Part shown: positions 38,142-48,072 of the stretch, piece after piece | Numbering within the stretch: position 1 is the stretch's first letter | Layout of the letters: every line of letters starts with the position of its first letter | Assembly: GCA_026707945.1 (NCBI GenBank) | Contig: JAPOVV010000097.1 | Location: 1 to 64,000, forward strand | Origin: Gammaproteobacteria bacterium | GTDB lineage: Bacteria > Pseudomonadota > Gammaproteobacteria > Pseudomonadales > Azotimanducaceae | Length of the DNA: 64,000 bases | Direction: 5' to 3' | Program-made: the position numbers and the translations under genes | Notes under the pieces: model-generated | The model's input: the letters and a program-made list of their open reading frames with translations, nothing else | Told to the model about the DNA's origin: nothing | Database searches by the model: none

Positions 38142-38852
38142 GGGGTCTCCTTGTTACTTGTGTCCTTCCATAGACAAACCATGAAGATTGTCAAGGCTCA
38201 CAGGACGCGACTTCGAAAGTCCGCCGTTCAGCTTGTTATCGATTAGCGCCTTGTGATCATGGTTGGATTCTAACAGATAAGACCGCAAATTCAAAGAATA
38301 GTTAGGAAGCTTTGCTAACACGCTGAATCACAAAGCTATTTCGTTACTTGTTACGATGATTAGATTCACTGATTAACGCGTGAAGGATCGCGGGGCAAAC
38401 TTGAATGTTAGAAATTAGTTGATGGGTTTCTAACATAAAGCTTTGAATTACAAAGCTCAATTGGTAGAGCGAACATAGAGTTGGAGTTTGGTCGTGCTGC
38501 ATATATCTAGTTTGGTTATAGATCAATATGTTATCGTTAGCTAGATTCTTCATAGCGTCGGATACCGACAACTCACTTGATTTTCGATCGCGTAAGTCGT
38601 TGTTCGAAATACTCGATGCTTCGAGCGGCTGCCAACTCGTTCAGCCCTCGCGTCGGTGAGAACTAAAACAAGCATCTGAACGAAGCATCTAAGTGGCACT
38701 TGTGAGCCGACTGGATGGCAAAAAACTGAGAGAATCTTCTTCAATGGCGAGCGATTTACGTTGTAAATAATGATCAATGAACGATTCAGGCAGCTGCTAA
38801 TCGCATAACAAGTGGTAGAATCGCGCGGTTCTATCGCCTTGGTAAACGTACG
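38142..38852. other. 711-base gene-poor region
   Basis: No credible gene, RNA or mobile element was recognised. The stretch looks AT-rich compared with its neighbours. Two related pieces are visible: CTAACACGCTGAATCACAAAG at about 38315-38335 and a similar CTAACA...GAATTACAAAG at about 38430-38455, suggesting a degenerate direct repeat. It separates the leftward basic-tailed gene from the rightward Tat aldo/keto reductase and must contain their promoters; small open frames on the minus strand lack supporting features. Confidence 0.4.
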
Positions 38853-39863
38853 ATGACGCAACGCCGAACCTTTCTGAAGCAACTAGCGTTCGCAGGTATT
38901 GGCGGCACTGCCTTACTAAAAACGGGGAGATTGAGTGCTGCGATTGAAGCTGCTGAAGCAGCGGAAGCTGCCAAGTTTCCCAAGATGTCGTATCGCGTAC
39001 TTGGAAAAACCGGGTACAACGCGAGCCGTCTCGTCTACGGCTGTGGTGCGGCTCTGTCACGGAATCGTGCGGATCGGGTGCTAAATCTTGCGTTCGACCA
39101 CGGGGTGAATGTGTTCGATGTCGGTACCAGTTCCTATTACCGAGAAGCACAAAGAAACTTGGCCGACTTTGCGGGTGCGCATCGAGACGACATCTTTCTC
39201 ATTACAAAGGACTTCGTAGGGGTTGGCGCAGACGCTACTCCGAATCTAGAGGAATCGAAGGCGATAGCGGCCGATTGGGAAGCTAAGCTTGATACGTGCC
39301 TCGTTGATTTAGGTCAAGAACAGGTTGACGCGTACTACATCATGGGCGCGAACAACCCACGGATCGTGAACAGCGATGAGATTTTTAACGCGTTTGAACG
39401 AGCCAAAGCCGCTGGAAAGGTCAGCCACCTAGGAATCTCGACGCACGAAAATGCAAGCGAATGCTTAAGCGCTGCGGTTGCGTCAGGTAAATATTCGCTT
39501 GCGATGCTGGCTATGACGCCAGCTGGTTGGTACGACTGGGCAAGCAAGACGACGGTGAAGAATTCCAAGCCACTCAAGGACTTACAGCCAGAACTACAAG
39601 CAGCACGCGAAAGCGGTATTGGCCTGATCGCGATGAAGGTCGGCCGAATGTTGGCTCCTCGTATGTGGGGTGGACGTGGTAATCAGGAAGCCTTCGACGA
39701 TCACTATAGCGACAAGCTGCTGAAAGCGAATCTCTCCTCCTTCCAGAAGAGTTATGCCTACGTGCTAGAAAACGGGTTCGATGTCGTAAACGCTGATATC
39801 CAGAATTTCCATATCCTGGCGGAGAACTTCACTGCCGCTGCGACATCTTCGCAATACGCCTAG
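38853..39863 (+). CDS. Tat-exported aldo/keto reductase-like protein
   Basis: A 336-residue protein with a twin-arginine signal (QRRTFLKQLAFAGIGG). The barrel begins MSYRVLGKTGYNASRLVYGCG. The tetrad aspartate and tyrosine are recognisable in FDVGTSSYYREA and the lysine in FLITKDF, but the position normally held by the histidine reads DAYYIMGANN, with methionine instead. Catalysis may therefore differ from canonical reductases. There are no C-terminal Fe-S cysteines, unlike the larC-linked homologue. A short alanine/glutamate repeat (AAIEAAEAAEAAKF) follows the signal. Its 3' end overlaps the convergent hydrolase gene by four bases. Confidence 0.82.
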   Translation: MTQRRTFLKQLAFAGIGGTALLKTGRLSAAIEAAEAAEAAKFPKMSYRVLGKTGYNASRLVYGCGAALSRNRADRVLNLAFDHGVNVFDVGTSSYYREAQRNLADFAGAHRDDIFLITKDFVGVGADATPNLEESKAIAADWEAKLDTCLVDLGQEQVDAYYIMGANNPRIVNSDEIFNAFERAKAAGKVSHLGISTHENASECLSAAVASGKYSLAMLAMTPAGWYDWASKTTVKNSKPLKDLQPELQAARESGIGLIAMKVGRMLAPRMWGGRGNQEAFDDHYSDKLLKANLSSFQKSYAYVLENGFDVVNADIQNFHILAENFTAAATSSQYA

Positions 39864-40699
39864 TTCTTCAATAGGGGACTGATAAAGTCCCACACTCCAG
39901 CTTCACATCGGTCTGTATCCGCGGAAGCTTCATACGCGAACGCATGCGGCAATCCGGGCATGTGAAGGTAGTCGACTTCATGACCGACCCCACGGAATGC
40001 TGCTAGCAGATCGTTCGTCATGAATTGAGGTACGTTTGCGTCTTCGCCGGGTTGCACGATAAAGGTCGGCGGGAGATGCGTGAATTCTCTACTCCGAATT
40101 ACGCGCTGCACACTCGCCTGATGCATCGTTTCGCGCGATCCAAAATAGCCTTGATGCGCACGAACGAGTTCCTGTCGACCAATTTCCAACGCGTACTCAA
40201 ATCGGGCAAGCGGATTTGAAACTGGCCAAAGTGCAACCACATATGCGACGCTCGCGTCGGCGGATCCCTGTTCACTATCAAGAATAGGCGTAGTTTGGTG
40301 CATAGGGATGTTTGGTTGCAGGGCTGTGAATAAAACTAAGTGACCACCCGACGAACTGCCGATTAATCCAATTTTGTCAGCGTTAATTCCTAGCGAATCA
40401 GCGCGGCTTCGGAAATATCGGATACCTGCAGCAATATCCGCGGATGCTGACGGGTGCTGAAACGCTGGCCCACATCGAAAATCAAGCGAAAACACCACAA
40501 GACCTCGATTTGCTAGTAGGCGCGACATGACACTGGGAGTATGACGATCGTTAGCCGTCCATGCGCCGCCGTGCACCATCACGATGCCATGCCCGATGGA
40601 ATCTTGTGGTTCATAGAGACGGCCGAGTAAATCCGCTCCGTGCGTAGTGGCAAACCGAATATCCCTTTCTTTTATGTTGGTCACGTCGTTGTCATCCAA
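39860..40699 (-). CDS. Alpha/beta hydrolase, HSL-type esterase
   Basis: A 279-residue cytoplasmic esterase/lipase-like protein. The oxyanion motif HGGAW occurs near residue 45 and the nucleophile elbow GSSSGG near residue 116. The catalytic aspartate is likely in QPGEDANVPQ and the histidine in MPGLPHAFAYE. These match the hormone-sensitive-lipase group, which hydrolyses small acyl or carboxyl esters. The start overlaps the upstream GH43-like gene by 19 bases, so the two are probably cotranscribed. Substrate unknown. Confidence 0.85.
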   Translation of the reverse strand: MDDNDVTNIKERDIRFATTHGADLLGRLYEPQDSIGHGIVMVHGGAWTANDRHTPSVMSRLLANRGLVVFSLDFRCGPAFQHPSASADIAAGIRYFRSRADSLGINADKIGLIGSSSGGHLVLFTALQPNIPMHQTTPILDSEQGSADASVAYVVALWPVSNPLARFEYALEIGRQELVRAHQGYFGSRETMHQASVQRVIRSREFTHLPPTFIVQPGEDANVPQFMTNDLLAAFRGVGHEVDYLHMPGLPHAFAYEASADTDRCEAGVWDFISPLLKN

Positions 40700-41694
40700 T
40701 TCAGTTCGGCGATACCGATAGCAGACTCACCTCCGCCGGCGTAAAGCAGGAAAACGCGTCCGTTTTCAACAAATACGCATGGGTCTCGAAGTTGATTCAC
40801 ACACCCGTAGGCAACGCTTCTTACGGACGGTTCGTTAGGTGCGTTCGCACCCTCCCAATCAAGTTCAGGTTTAAGTATTGCACCTAAGTGTTTGACTTCT
40901 AAGGTCTCTGTGTTACATACGTTTTCTAAGACGCTGACTTTAATGTGTTCAGGCGCTTCCCCAACTTCGGTCCAAAACACGAATACGCGGTTCTTATTCG
41001 AAAGAAGTGCATGATGTCGGGCGTTAGACGTGAACAGTTGTTGACCGGTTTCGAACGGACCTCGTGCGTGCTCCAAGTGGAACAAAACTCCGGGCATGAC
41101 CATCGCAAGGATTGTGTCGTTACTCGGCACAACACGTAAGTATGGGAGGCACAGCACTGGTTCCTCGGCAACGAAATCAATACCGTCATCCGATGTTGCT
41201 ACACGCGTCTTTTGGTTGGCGTACGAGAGCAGACCGTGGTAGTACATGTAAATCCGTCGTTCTTCGTGATTTACATGCACGTCGGGTGACGCGATGTGCG
41301 GCGTGGAGCCTTCGTACTCTTGGCTGTGAAGTAGCTGTCCAGGTATCACTCTCTTCGTTTCGACGGTTCGTTCTGGCGGTTGAATGGGTTCCGTAGGGAA
41401 AAGTGAATTTTTAAGTCGCAACGACCCCGAGACATGAACTCGCCAAGGTCCCGTTAATTCATCCGCGTACGCAAGTCGAATGAAGCGTCCTTTATGGTCA
41501 GCAAAATAAAGGTAATATCGACCGAGGGGCTCTTCCACCCAAGCCGGAACCCGGATTAGTGATGGACCTTGAATATTGACCCCGATGCTTGAATCCAATG
41601 CAGCATGAATGATTGGATTGCTACTGAGTCTGTTTGCAACCCAGAAGCCAGTCTGTGGATCGCAATCTATTTCGTTGTAAGCCGTATGTGACAC
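40681..41694 (-). CDS. GH43-like five-bladed propeller protein
   Basis: A 337-residue protein without a signal peptide. Repeated blade-like strands such as RYYLYFADHKGRFIRLAYAD, ERRIYMYYHGLL and RVFLLYAGGGESAIGIAEL give the look of a glycoside hydrolase family 43/62/68-type beta-propeller, with aspartate-containing strand starts (SPDVHVN, RDPCVFVE) that resemble family catalytic positions. True carbohydrate activity is not certain; this kind of protein is often annotated only as glycosidase-like. It overlaps the esterase gene downstream, suggesting the pair works on an esterified sugar or related compound. Confidence 0.6.
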   Translation of the reverse strand: MSHTAYNEIDCDPQTGFWVANRLSSNPIIHAALDSSIGVNIQGPSLIRVPAWVEEPLGRYYLYFADHKGRFIRLAYADELTGPWRVHVSGSLRLKNSLFPTEPIQPPERTVETKRVIPGQLLHSQEYEGSTPHIASPDVHVNHEERRIYMYYHGLLSYANQKTRVATSDDGIDFVAEEPVLCLPYLRVVPSNDTILAMVMPGVLFHLEHARGPFETGQQLFTSNARHHALLSNKNRVFVFWTEVGEAPEHIKVSVLENVCNTETLEVKHLGAILKPELDWEGANAPNEPSVRSVAYGCVNQLRDPCVFVENGRVFLLYAGGGESAIGIAELNWMTTT

Positions 41695-41797
41695 TATTAG
41701 AGCGCACCAATTTGGTTACGACATTATGTTTGAGGGCACAATTGTCATTCTCGTATACATTTGAAGTAATCTACACCTTCTAACCTCTGATTGAAAT

Positions 41798-42568
41798 ATG
41801 ACAAAACGATCTCCGACAGAAGCAGTTCATGAGTTATGCCTCGCGTTCGGTGATTCTGAAGCGCATCACAGCCATGGGATGCCGGATTTTCGTGTGAGCG
41901 GAAAGGTCTTCGCACAGTATGCGGTCAACCACCACGGCGACGGCAGGGTCGCCTTATGGCTCAACTCACCCGACGGCGTCCAACATGAGTGTATCGCGAT
42001 GGACGACGAAAGCTACTTCGTCCCACCCTATCTTGGTCCAAGAGGATGGCTAGGTGTCAATCTCGATAAAAACCTTTCTTGGGACGAAATCCAGTACCAG
42101 GTTGCTGAGGCATATTTACATACGAGTCGCAGCACGGCCCCCATTGAGGACGTAATACCTGACGTACCTCCACCGGATGCCCAAATTGATCCGATCGAAT
42201 TCGATCCATTCAATGATCCGGTTTGTCATAGACAACTCGAGCAGGTCCGATCGTTTTGCTTCACTCTCCCTGAAGTGACTGAGGTTCCCCAGTTTGGCAC
42301 GCCTTCGTTCAAGGCTGGTAAGAAAACATTCGCAACCGCGTACGTCGTAGACGGTGTGCCGTGTGCGGGGATTTGGGTCGGCAAGGAGCAACAATCCGTC
42401 CTTTTAGCAGACACCCGCTTCAGTATCCCTCGGTATACAGGTCACAACGGCTGGATTCAGCTAAAGCTAGAAGGAACGGATTCCATCGATATTTTTAGAG
42501 AACTGACGATCGATAGCTACAAGCACTTTGCTCTCAAACGCATGCTGAAGGAGCTTGAAGAAGATTAG
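41798..42568 (+). CDS. Protein with two tandem MmcQ/YjbR-like domains
   Basis: A 256-residue cytoplasmic protein that contains the same fold twice. The first half (VHELCLAFGDSEAHHSHGMPDFRVSGKVFAQY, then PPYLGPRGWLGVNL) and the second (VRSFCFTLPEVTEVPQFGTPSFKAGKKTFATA, then PRYTGHNGWIQLKL) align well, which shows a tandem duplication of the MmcQ/YjbR-like CyaY-type domain. These domains are usually single and of ~115 residues. Role unknown; DNA binding has been proposed for the family. It precedes the molybdenum hydroxylase operon by 100 bases and may be separate from it. Confidence 0.75.
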   Translation: MTKRSPTEAVHELCLAFGDSEAHHSHGMPDFRVSGKVFAQYAVNHHGDGRVALWLNSPDGVQHECIAMDDESYFVPPYLGPRGWLGVNLDKNLSWDEIQYQVAEAYLHTSRSTAPIEDVIPDVPPPDAQIDPIEFDPFNDPVCHRQLEQVRSFCFTLPEVTEVPQFGTPSFKAGKKTFATAYVVDGVPCAGIWVGKEQQSVLLADTRFSIPRYTGHNGWIQLKLEGTDSIDIFRELTIDSYKHFALKRMLKELEED

Positions 42569-42668
42569 GCGCGAGAGACTACGCGTTTTGAGTATGGGTC
42601 CATCTAACGTTCTGCGCTCGAGTGCTAACATAGAAAATCAAGATCGTGTTTCGATTAAGGGGTAATCA

Positions 42669-43124
42669 ATGGCGATCACAATGAATGTAAATGGTGTCGA
42701 GCATAGCCTCGACGTTGACGACAATACGCCGCTATTGTGGGTCTTACGCGACCATCTTGGGCTTAGTGGTACCAAGTTCGGGTGTGGAAGAGGACTGTGT
42801 GGTGCTTGTACTGTTCAGATTGATGGTTCGCCAACCCGTTCATGTCTTACAACCGTTGCAGCAGCATCAGGGCGAATGATTTCAACGATCGAATCGTTGG
42901 TTGAACAGCAACCAGACCTCGTCGATGCGTGGGTGGAGGAAAACGTTGCTCAATGCGGCTATTGCCAGTCGGGCCAACTGATGTCTGCAGCTGCGTTGTT
43001 AGCGACCAATGCTGCTCCGACCGATGAAGATATCGATAGTGCCATGGCGGGCAACATCTGTCGATGTGGAACTTACGGGCGTATTCGTAAAGCTATTCAT
43101 CGAACCGCGGAGGGCAGACAATGA
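42669..43124 (+). CDS. Molybdenum hydroxylase [2Fe-2S] subunit (IorA/CoxS-like)
   Basis: A 151-residue small subunit of the xanthine dehydrogenase family that carries two [2Fe-2S] clusters. The plant-type cluster motif is [11 protein letters not shown] with a fourth cysteine in RSCLTTV, and the second is CGYCQSGQ with CRCGTY. These two-subunit (small plus large, no FAD subunit) forms resemble isoquinoline 1-oxidoreductase. A good ribosome-binding site (AAGGGG) precedes the ATG. The stop overlaps the start of the large subunit (ATGA), so the two are coupled. Confidence 0.93.
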   Translation: MAITMNVNGVEHSLDVDDNTPLLWVLRDHLGLSGTKFGCGRGLCGACTVQIDGSPTRSCLTTVAAASGRMISTIESLVEQQPDLVDAWVEENVAQCGYCQSGQLMSAAALLATNAAPTDEDIDSAMAGNICRCGTYGRIRKAIHRTAEGRQ

Positions 43125-45316
43125 ACACTCCGCAACTTCGCAACCTCTCACGTCGAAATTTCCTGGTTTCCTCCAGTGCTTTGGTGGTCGGGTCCTATGC
43201 CTATACGACGGGATTTAATCCCGCCTTTGCGAATACCACGCGAACACTATCACCTAGCGTTTACGTCGCTGTCGGCAGCGACGGGATCGTCACTGTCACC
43301 TGTCACCGTTCAGAGATGGGGCAAGGCATCAAGACCGCGGTCGCACAAGTCGTGTGCGATGAACTTGAAGCCGATTGGGAACAGGTTGTAGTTGCTCAGG
43401 CAGAAGGCGACGCGAAATACGGCGATCAAAATACCGACGGCTCGCGGAGCATCAAGAACTTCTTCGTGCCTTTGAGAAACGCTGGCGCGGCGGCAAGAGA
43501 AATGCTCATCCAAGCTGCAGCTGAATCGTGGGGTGTTGCGGCTTCGGAATGCGAAGCACACGATCATGCGGTTCACCATAAAGCGTCGTCGCGGAGCGCA
43601 TCCTTCGGCGAACTCGCTGACGCGGCAAGTGTGCTTGACGTGCCTGAAACCCCTACTCTCAAATCACGCGAAAACTGGAACCACATCGGGAAATCCCGTG
43701 TGCACGTGGACGCAAAAGACGTAGCCACCGGTAACGCAACGTATGGTGCGGATGTGACCTTGCCCAACATGGCGGTTGCGATCATGGTCCATGCACCTGT
43801 TCTTGGGTCATCGCCCATTGATGTGAAAGTGCCAGAGAGCGCGAAGAATGATTTGCGGTTTATTGGTGTTGAGACCATCAATGCGACCCCGGGTCCGATT
43901 GGCTTTAACCCCGTCGGCAGTGTCGCCGTAATAGCCGAAGACACATACACAGGCATCAAAATTGCTGACGAACTTGAGATTAGTTGGTCAGACTCGCCGA
44001 ATCAGAGCTTCGATAGTGAAGTGTTTCAAGAAAAGCTTCGTGAAGCGGTCGAGCAACCGGGACAGGTGTGGCATGCAGTCGGCGACGCTAATAGCATGCT
44101 TGATGGGGCTGAAGAAACGATCGAAGCGGTATATGAAACACCATTTCTCAGCCACGCGCCAATGGAACCGCCTTCGGCAATCGCAAAGGTCGTCGAAGAT
44201 TCGGTCGAGGTCTTAGCGCCTGTTCAGGATCCCCAAACGACGCGCAACACCATTGTCGGCGCACAGAGCTTCGCACTTGAGAACGTGAAAGTCACGCCGA
44301 CACTCCTCGGCGGTGCGTTCGGGAGGAAATCAAAGCCTGACTTCGTGTTGGAAGCCGTTGAGCTGTCAAAGCGTCTGAAGCGTCCCGTCCGCGTACAGTG
44401 GCGACGCGAGAACGATTTACAGTACGACTATTTCCACGCGCCAAGCGTTCAACGTTATGAAGCGAGCTTAGGCGAAAACGGCATGCCAATCGCCTGGCGT
44501 CAGCGAACTGCATTTCCATCTATCATGTCGACGGTCGCTGCACCGAACATGGTTGAACCCGCAAATTGGGAGCTCGACATGGGGTTCACCAATACCCCAT
44601 ATCGGTGCGACAACCAATCGATCGAAGCAGCCGGACTCAAAGCCGGTGTGCGTATCGGCTGGCTGCGTTCAGTCTGCAATATTTTCCATGCTTTCGGCGC
44701 AAATGTGTTCATCGATGAACTTGCTGAACAAGCAGGTATGGACCCTATTGATTATCGACTGGCTATGTGGGACGGAATGGACGTCATTCAAGGCGCACTA
44801 CCTAGTGAGCCAGGCCACGAGTTCAAGATCGAACGTCTTAGAAACGTGCTTCAAAAGGTTCGCGTAAACTCTGGATGGGACCAAAAGATCGCTGATGGTC
44901 GTGCACTCGGTGTCGCGGTGCACCACAGTTTCCTCTCATACGTAGCGACGGTCTTGGAGGTTGATGCATCTGATCCAAATTACAGGGTTACGAATGCTCA
45001 CGTGGTCCTGGACTGCGGTACGTATGTGAATGCTGACACTTGCGTTGCACAGATGGAAGGCGCGGTTGTCTTCGGTCTGTCAGGAGCTCAACGTGCCAAG
45101 CTGACGTTTAAGGACGGTGCTATCCAACAGAACAATTTCGACGGCTATCTCATCGCGCGAATGCCCGATGGACCATCAATTTCGGTCGAGCTGGTCGACT
45201 CGGATCATCTCCCTGCTGGTGTTGGTGAACCAGGTGTACCGCCTGTCGCGCCTGCACTGAGCAATGCGATTTACCGAGCGGGTGGCGGTCGACGCCGCTC
45301 CTTACCACTTGTCTGA
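43121..45316 (+). CDS. Molybdenum hydroxylase large subunit (IorB-like), Tat-exported
   Basis: A 731-residue molybdopterin-binding subunit with a twin-arginine signal ([15 protein letters not shown]), so the heterodimer is probably exported, the small subunit hitchhiking. Aldehyde oxidase/xanthine dehydrogenase-type domains are present: [35 protein letters not shown], and the C-terminal [19 protein letters not shown] with the likely catalytic glutamate (GEPG). Isoquinoline oxidoreductase-type enzymes hydroxylate N-heterocycles or oxidise aldehydes. It heads a rightward run of degradative genes. No molybdopterin-cytosine or XdhC-type maturation gene is seen nearby. Confidence 0.92.
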   Translation: MNTPQLRNLSRRNFLVSSSALVVGSYAYTTGFNPAFANTTRTLSPSVYVAVGSDGIVTVTCHRSEMGQGIKTAVAQVVCDELEADWEQVVVAQAEGDAKYGDQNTDGSRSIKNFFVPLRNAGAAAREMLIQAAAESWGVAASECEAHDHAVHHKASSRSASFGELADAASVLDVPETPTLKSRENWNHIGKSRVHVDAKDVATGNATYGADVTLPNMAVAIMVHAPVLGSSPIDVKVPESAKNDLRFIGVETINATPGPIGFNPVGSVAVIAEDTYTGIKIADELEISWSDSPNQSFDSEVFQEKLREAVEQPGQVWHAVGDANSMLDGAEETIEAVYETPFLSHAPMEPPSAIAKVVEDSVEVLAPVQDPQTTRNTIVGAQSFALENVKVTPTLLGGAFGRKSKPDFVLEAVELSKRLKRPVRVQWRRENDLQYDYFHAPSVQRYEASLGENGMPIAWRQRTAFPSIMSTVAAPNMVEPANWELDMGFTNTPYRCDNQSIEAAGLKAGVRIGWLRSVCNIFHAFGANVFIDELAEQAGMDPIDYRLAMWDGMDVIQGALPSEPGHEFKIERLRNVLQKVRVNSGWDQKIADGRALGVAVHHSFLSYVATVLEVDASDPNYRVTNAHVVLDCGTYVNADTCVAQMEGAVVFGLSGAQRAKLTFKDGAIQQNNFDGYLIARMPDGPSISVELVDSDHLPAGVGEPGVPPVAPALSNAIYRAGGGRRRSLPLV

Positions 45317-45324
45317 GTATTTGC

Positions 45325-46086
45325 ATGCAACAAATTGATGACTTCCGCAAAGAAGGCGCGGCGCTACATGAGCTACTCGTCACACTGAAAGACGATCAGT
45401 GGGGGTTGGAGACGCCGTTTAAAGACCGAACTGTAAATTGGGTCGTCCAGCATCTTCACGATGCAGATCGTTGGGCTTTGCATTCGGTGACGGACCCAGA
45501 CGGGTTTCGAGATTGGATGCAGAATCGAGAAAAGTATCGAGCGTCAGAGCCGGCACCACTTGAAGGTCGTGCACTCATGGAGCAATGGTTCAAGTACCAG
45601 CAGGATCTTTGCGACGAGTTTGAGCGTGTCGATCCGCAAATTCGGGCACCGTGGTTCGGTCCTGATATGGGATTGCGCATGATGGCTACAGCGCGCCAAA
45701 TGGAAACATGGTCCCACGGTCAGGATATATACGACTTGCTGCGAGTGAAGCGTGTGAATACCGACCGCATAAGGAACATCTGTCACATTGGGGTTGCTAC
45801 TTACGCCTGGACGTTCGTCAACCGGAAACTCGAGGTACCTGAACCGACGCCGTACGTTCGTCTCTCTGCCCCATCTGGTGCTGAATGGACTTGGAATGAG
45901 CCGTCTGAAAGTGACTTCGTTGCGGGTTCAGCCGTTGAATTCGCGCATGTCGTAACGCAAGGTCGAAACATCGAGGAAGTTAACCTCGATGTTCGGGGCG
46001 ATTCCGCTGTTGCATGGATGGAAATCGCTCAGTGTTTTGCCGGTCCTCCTGAAACGCCTCCGGTTCCGGGTGTGCGAGGTTGGTAG
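45325..46086 (+). CDS. TIGR03084-like metal-binding protein (DinB/MDMPI-like)
   Basis: A 253-residue cytoplasmic protein. The N-terminal four-helix bundle has likely metal ligands: histidines in VQHLHDADRW and glutamate plus histidine in ARQMETWSHGQDIY, the arrangement of DinB and mycothiol maleylpyruvate isomerase N-terminal domains. The C-terminal part (VRLSAPSGAEWTWN) is of the kind found in the TIGR03084 group. Members are frequent in actinobacteria and marine proteobacteria near degradation genes; function is not established. It lies nine bases after the hydroxylase large-subunit stop and 15 before the luciferase-like gene. Confidence 0.75.
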   Translation: MQQIDDFRKEGAALHELLVTLKDDQWGLETPFKDRTVNWVVQHLHDADRWALHSVTDPDGFRDWMQNREKYRASEPAPLEGRALMEQWFKYQQDLCDEFERVDPQIRAPWFGPDMGLRMMATARQMETWSHGQDIYDLLRVKRVNTDRIRNICHIGVATYAWTFVNRKLEVPEPTPYVRLSAPSGAEWTWNEPSESDFVAGSAVEFAHVVTQGRNIEEVNLDVRGDSAVAWMEIAQCFAGPPETPPVPGVRGW

Positions 46087-46101
46087 CAGGAGAGCATTAG
46101 G

Positions 46102-47172
46102 ATGGATTTTGGTGTTTGTGTTGCCTCACACGTCAACGATATTGACTACATCGTGCGCGCAGAGGAATTGGGATACTCTCATGCGTGGTGCGCTGACAGT
46201 CAAATGTTATGGTCTGATTGCTATGCGACACTAGCGCTTGCTGCGACGCGCACCTCTCGAATTCGTCTCGGGACCGGTGTTGCCATCACGGGTACCCGAC
46301 CTGCGCCTGTCACAGCTGGCAGTATCGCAACCATTAATGCACTTGCACCTGGTCGCACGTTTCTAGGGTTGGGCGCCGGTAATACGGCGATGCGAGTTAT
46401 GGGGTTGCCTCCAGACCGGGTACGCGATCTCGAGCGATATATCAATACGTTGAGACCCTTGATGCGAGGGGAAGAAGGCATCTTCCATGCGAAAGGACGG
46501 CAGATTCCCATTCGTCACGTGATGCCTGAGGACGGGTTTGTAAATTTCAGGGACGAGATTCCGCTTTACATTTCTGGATTTGGTCCGAAGTCTCTCGCGG
46601 TTGCGGGAAAGCTGGGCGATGGCGCTGTATTGGCGTTGCCGGCGAACCCGGCGGTCATGCTAAATATCAAACACATGCTGCAAACAGGAGCAAGCCAAGT
46701 CGGACGTGAACTCGATAAAGAGGAGTACTACACCACCGCACTAACCACCATAGTCGTACTCGATGATGGTGAAGCGATTGATTCAGATCGAGTCAAGGCG
46801 GAATGTGGGGCAATGGCGATGGCTGCGATTCATTACTCCTACGAGCAGGTTCGCAACTTTGGACGCCAGCCAGGAGGTGCACTGAAGTACGTATGGGACG
46901 ACTACGTGAAGATGATCGAATCGTATCCCGAAGAACGACGTCACCAACGCATTCATGCGGGTCACAACTGCTACGTTATTCCGGAAGAAGAACGCTTCTT
47001 AACGCCGGATGTCCTTAAGGCATCCGCGATGATTGGAACCAGGGACGAACTAATTGATCTACTCCAGGCGCTCGATCAAGCAGGTCTGGATCAAGTTATG
47101 GTGCTCCCAAACTTCGATATGCGTTTTCAATCCATTGAGCGACTCGCCCGTGACGTAATACCTAACGTATGA
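46102..47172 (+). CDS. Luciferase-like (LLM class) flavin-dependent oxidoreductase
   Basis: A 356-residue TIM-barrel protein related to bacterial luciferase and F420- or FMN-dependent monooxygenases and reductases. Family landmarks are DYIVRAEELGYSHAWCADS, IRLGTGVAITGTRPAPVTAGSIATIN, FLGLGAGNTAMRVMG and ISGFGPKSLAVAGKLGDGAV. The F420 versus FMN choice cannot be made from sequence here, and the substrate is unknown. Its position in a run with a molybdenum hydroxylase and acyl-CoA dehydrogenases suggests oxidation of a multi-ring or heterocyclic compound. Confidence 0.88.
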   Translation: MDFGVCVASHVNDIDYIVRAEELGYSHAWCADSQMLWSDCYATLALAATRTSRIRLGTGVAITGTRPAPVTAGSIATINALAPGRTFLGLGAGNTAMRVMGLPPDRVRDLERYINTLRPLMRGEEGIFHAKGRQIPIRHVMPEDGFVNFRDEIPLYISGFGPKSLAVAGKLGDGAVLALPANPAVMLNIKHMLQTGASQVGRELDKEEYYTTALTTIVVLDDGEAIDSDRVKAECGAMAMAAIHYSYEQVRNFGRQPGGALKYVWDDYVKMIESYPEERRHQRIHAGHNCYVIPEEERFLTPDVLKASAMIGTRDELIDLLQALDQAGLDQVMVLPNFDMRFQSIERLARDVIPNV

Positions 47173-47241
47173 GTGGAAGCTGAATCACCATACGTCGAGC
47201 GCGCTCCCTTCCGTACCAAAATTTGATTCGAGGAAACCGTC

Positions 47242-47991
47242 ATGAACAACGTCGTGTCAAGCGTGCAGTGGTCGAGCGCTGACGATGGTGCGAAGCACCC
47301 AACTCGGCAATTTATTGCAGAAGCCGATACGGGTCGAAAAAGAACTGGTGCGCTGTGGCTCCCAGATAGCGCTGCGAGTTCATCGTTGGTCGCATTCGGT
47401 CACGGCGCATCAGGTAATCGCTACCAGGCACCCATACCCTATCTCGCGGGGAAATTCGTCAAAGCCGGACATACCGTAGTATCGATTGACGGTCCAGTCC
47501 ATGGACTACGTCAAGTTGGTCCCGGCGGGAGAAAAGCTTTTGGTGAAGAAATGAGACGCGAATCCATGATCGATGACATGAATGAGGATTGGCGATTCGC
47601 CATTGAGCTTGCACAGTCAGAATCTGGTACCGAACTCAGCCAGATGGCGTATTTCGGTTTATCGATGGGCTCGATATTCGGTATCCCCATGCTTGCGGAT
47701 TCGACTCGAGGCTTGCCTGTTGTTGTTGCTACGTTAGGTTTGCTAGGATCACAAGGCGTCGGCAACCGACTGAGTACACGGATACTGGAGGATGCCGCCA
47801 AACTTTCGTTTCCGATTCTTTTCCTCATGCAGCTAGAGGATGAGTTATTCTCTCGAGAGGGTTATCTAGAGCTGTTCGACGCGCTCGCATCATCGGACAA
47901 ACGTATTCATGCAAATCCGGGATTACATCCTGAAGTGCCTGGAGAGGAAATGCGTTTCGCCTTCGACTTTATGCTGAAGCATCTTGAATGA
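47242..47991 (+). CDS. Alpha/beta hydrolase, dienelactone-hydrolase-like
   Basis: A 249-residue cytoplasmic hydrolase. The oxyanion segment VAFGHGASGNRYQAP and the nucleophile elbow GLSMGS are visible; the acid is probably in LMQLEDELFSREG and the histidine in NPGLHPEVPG. It could hydrolyse a lactone, ester or C-C bond in the pathway encoded around it. It is 69 bases after the luciferase-like gene, same strand. Confidence 0.82.
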   Translation: MNNVVSSVQWSSADDGAKHPTRQFIAEADTGRKRTGALWLPDSAASSSLVAFGHGASGNRYQAPIPYLAGKFVKAGHTVVSIDGPVHGLRQVGPGGRKAFGEEMRRESMIDDMNEDWRFAIELAQSESGTELSQMAYFGLSMGSIFGIPMLADSTRGLPVVVATLGLLGSQGVGNRLSTRILEDAAKLSFPILFLMQLEDELFSREGYLELFDALASSDKRIHANPGLHPEVPGEEMRFAFDFMLKHLE

Positions 47992-48072
47992 CGACACAAA
48001 CTAGAACTTAAGGCAACAATCCGACGTTAAAATCTCCGCATTCCGGATACCACTTAGAGCGCATATTTCGCC

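Noticed and set aside
38550-38882. 110-codon minus-strand frame in the gene-poor region
   Set aside because: No domain, no good start, and it overlaps the start of the Tat aldo/keto reductase.
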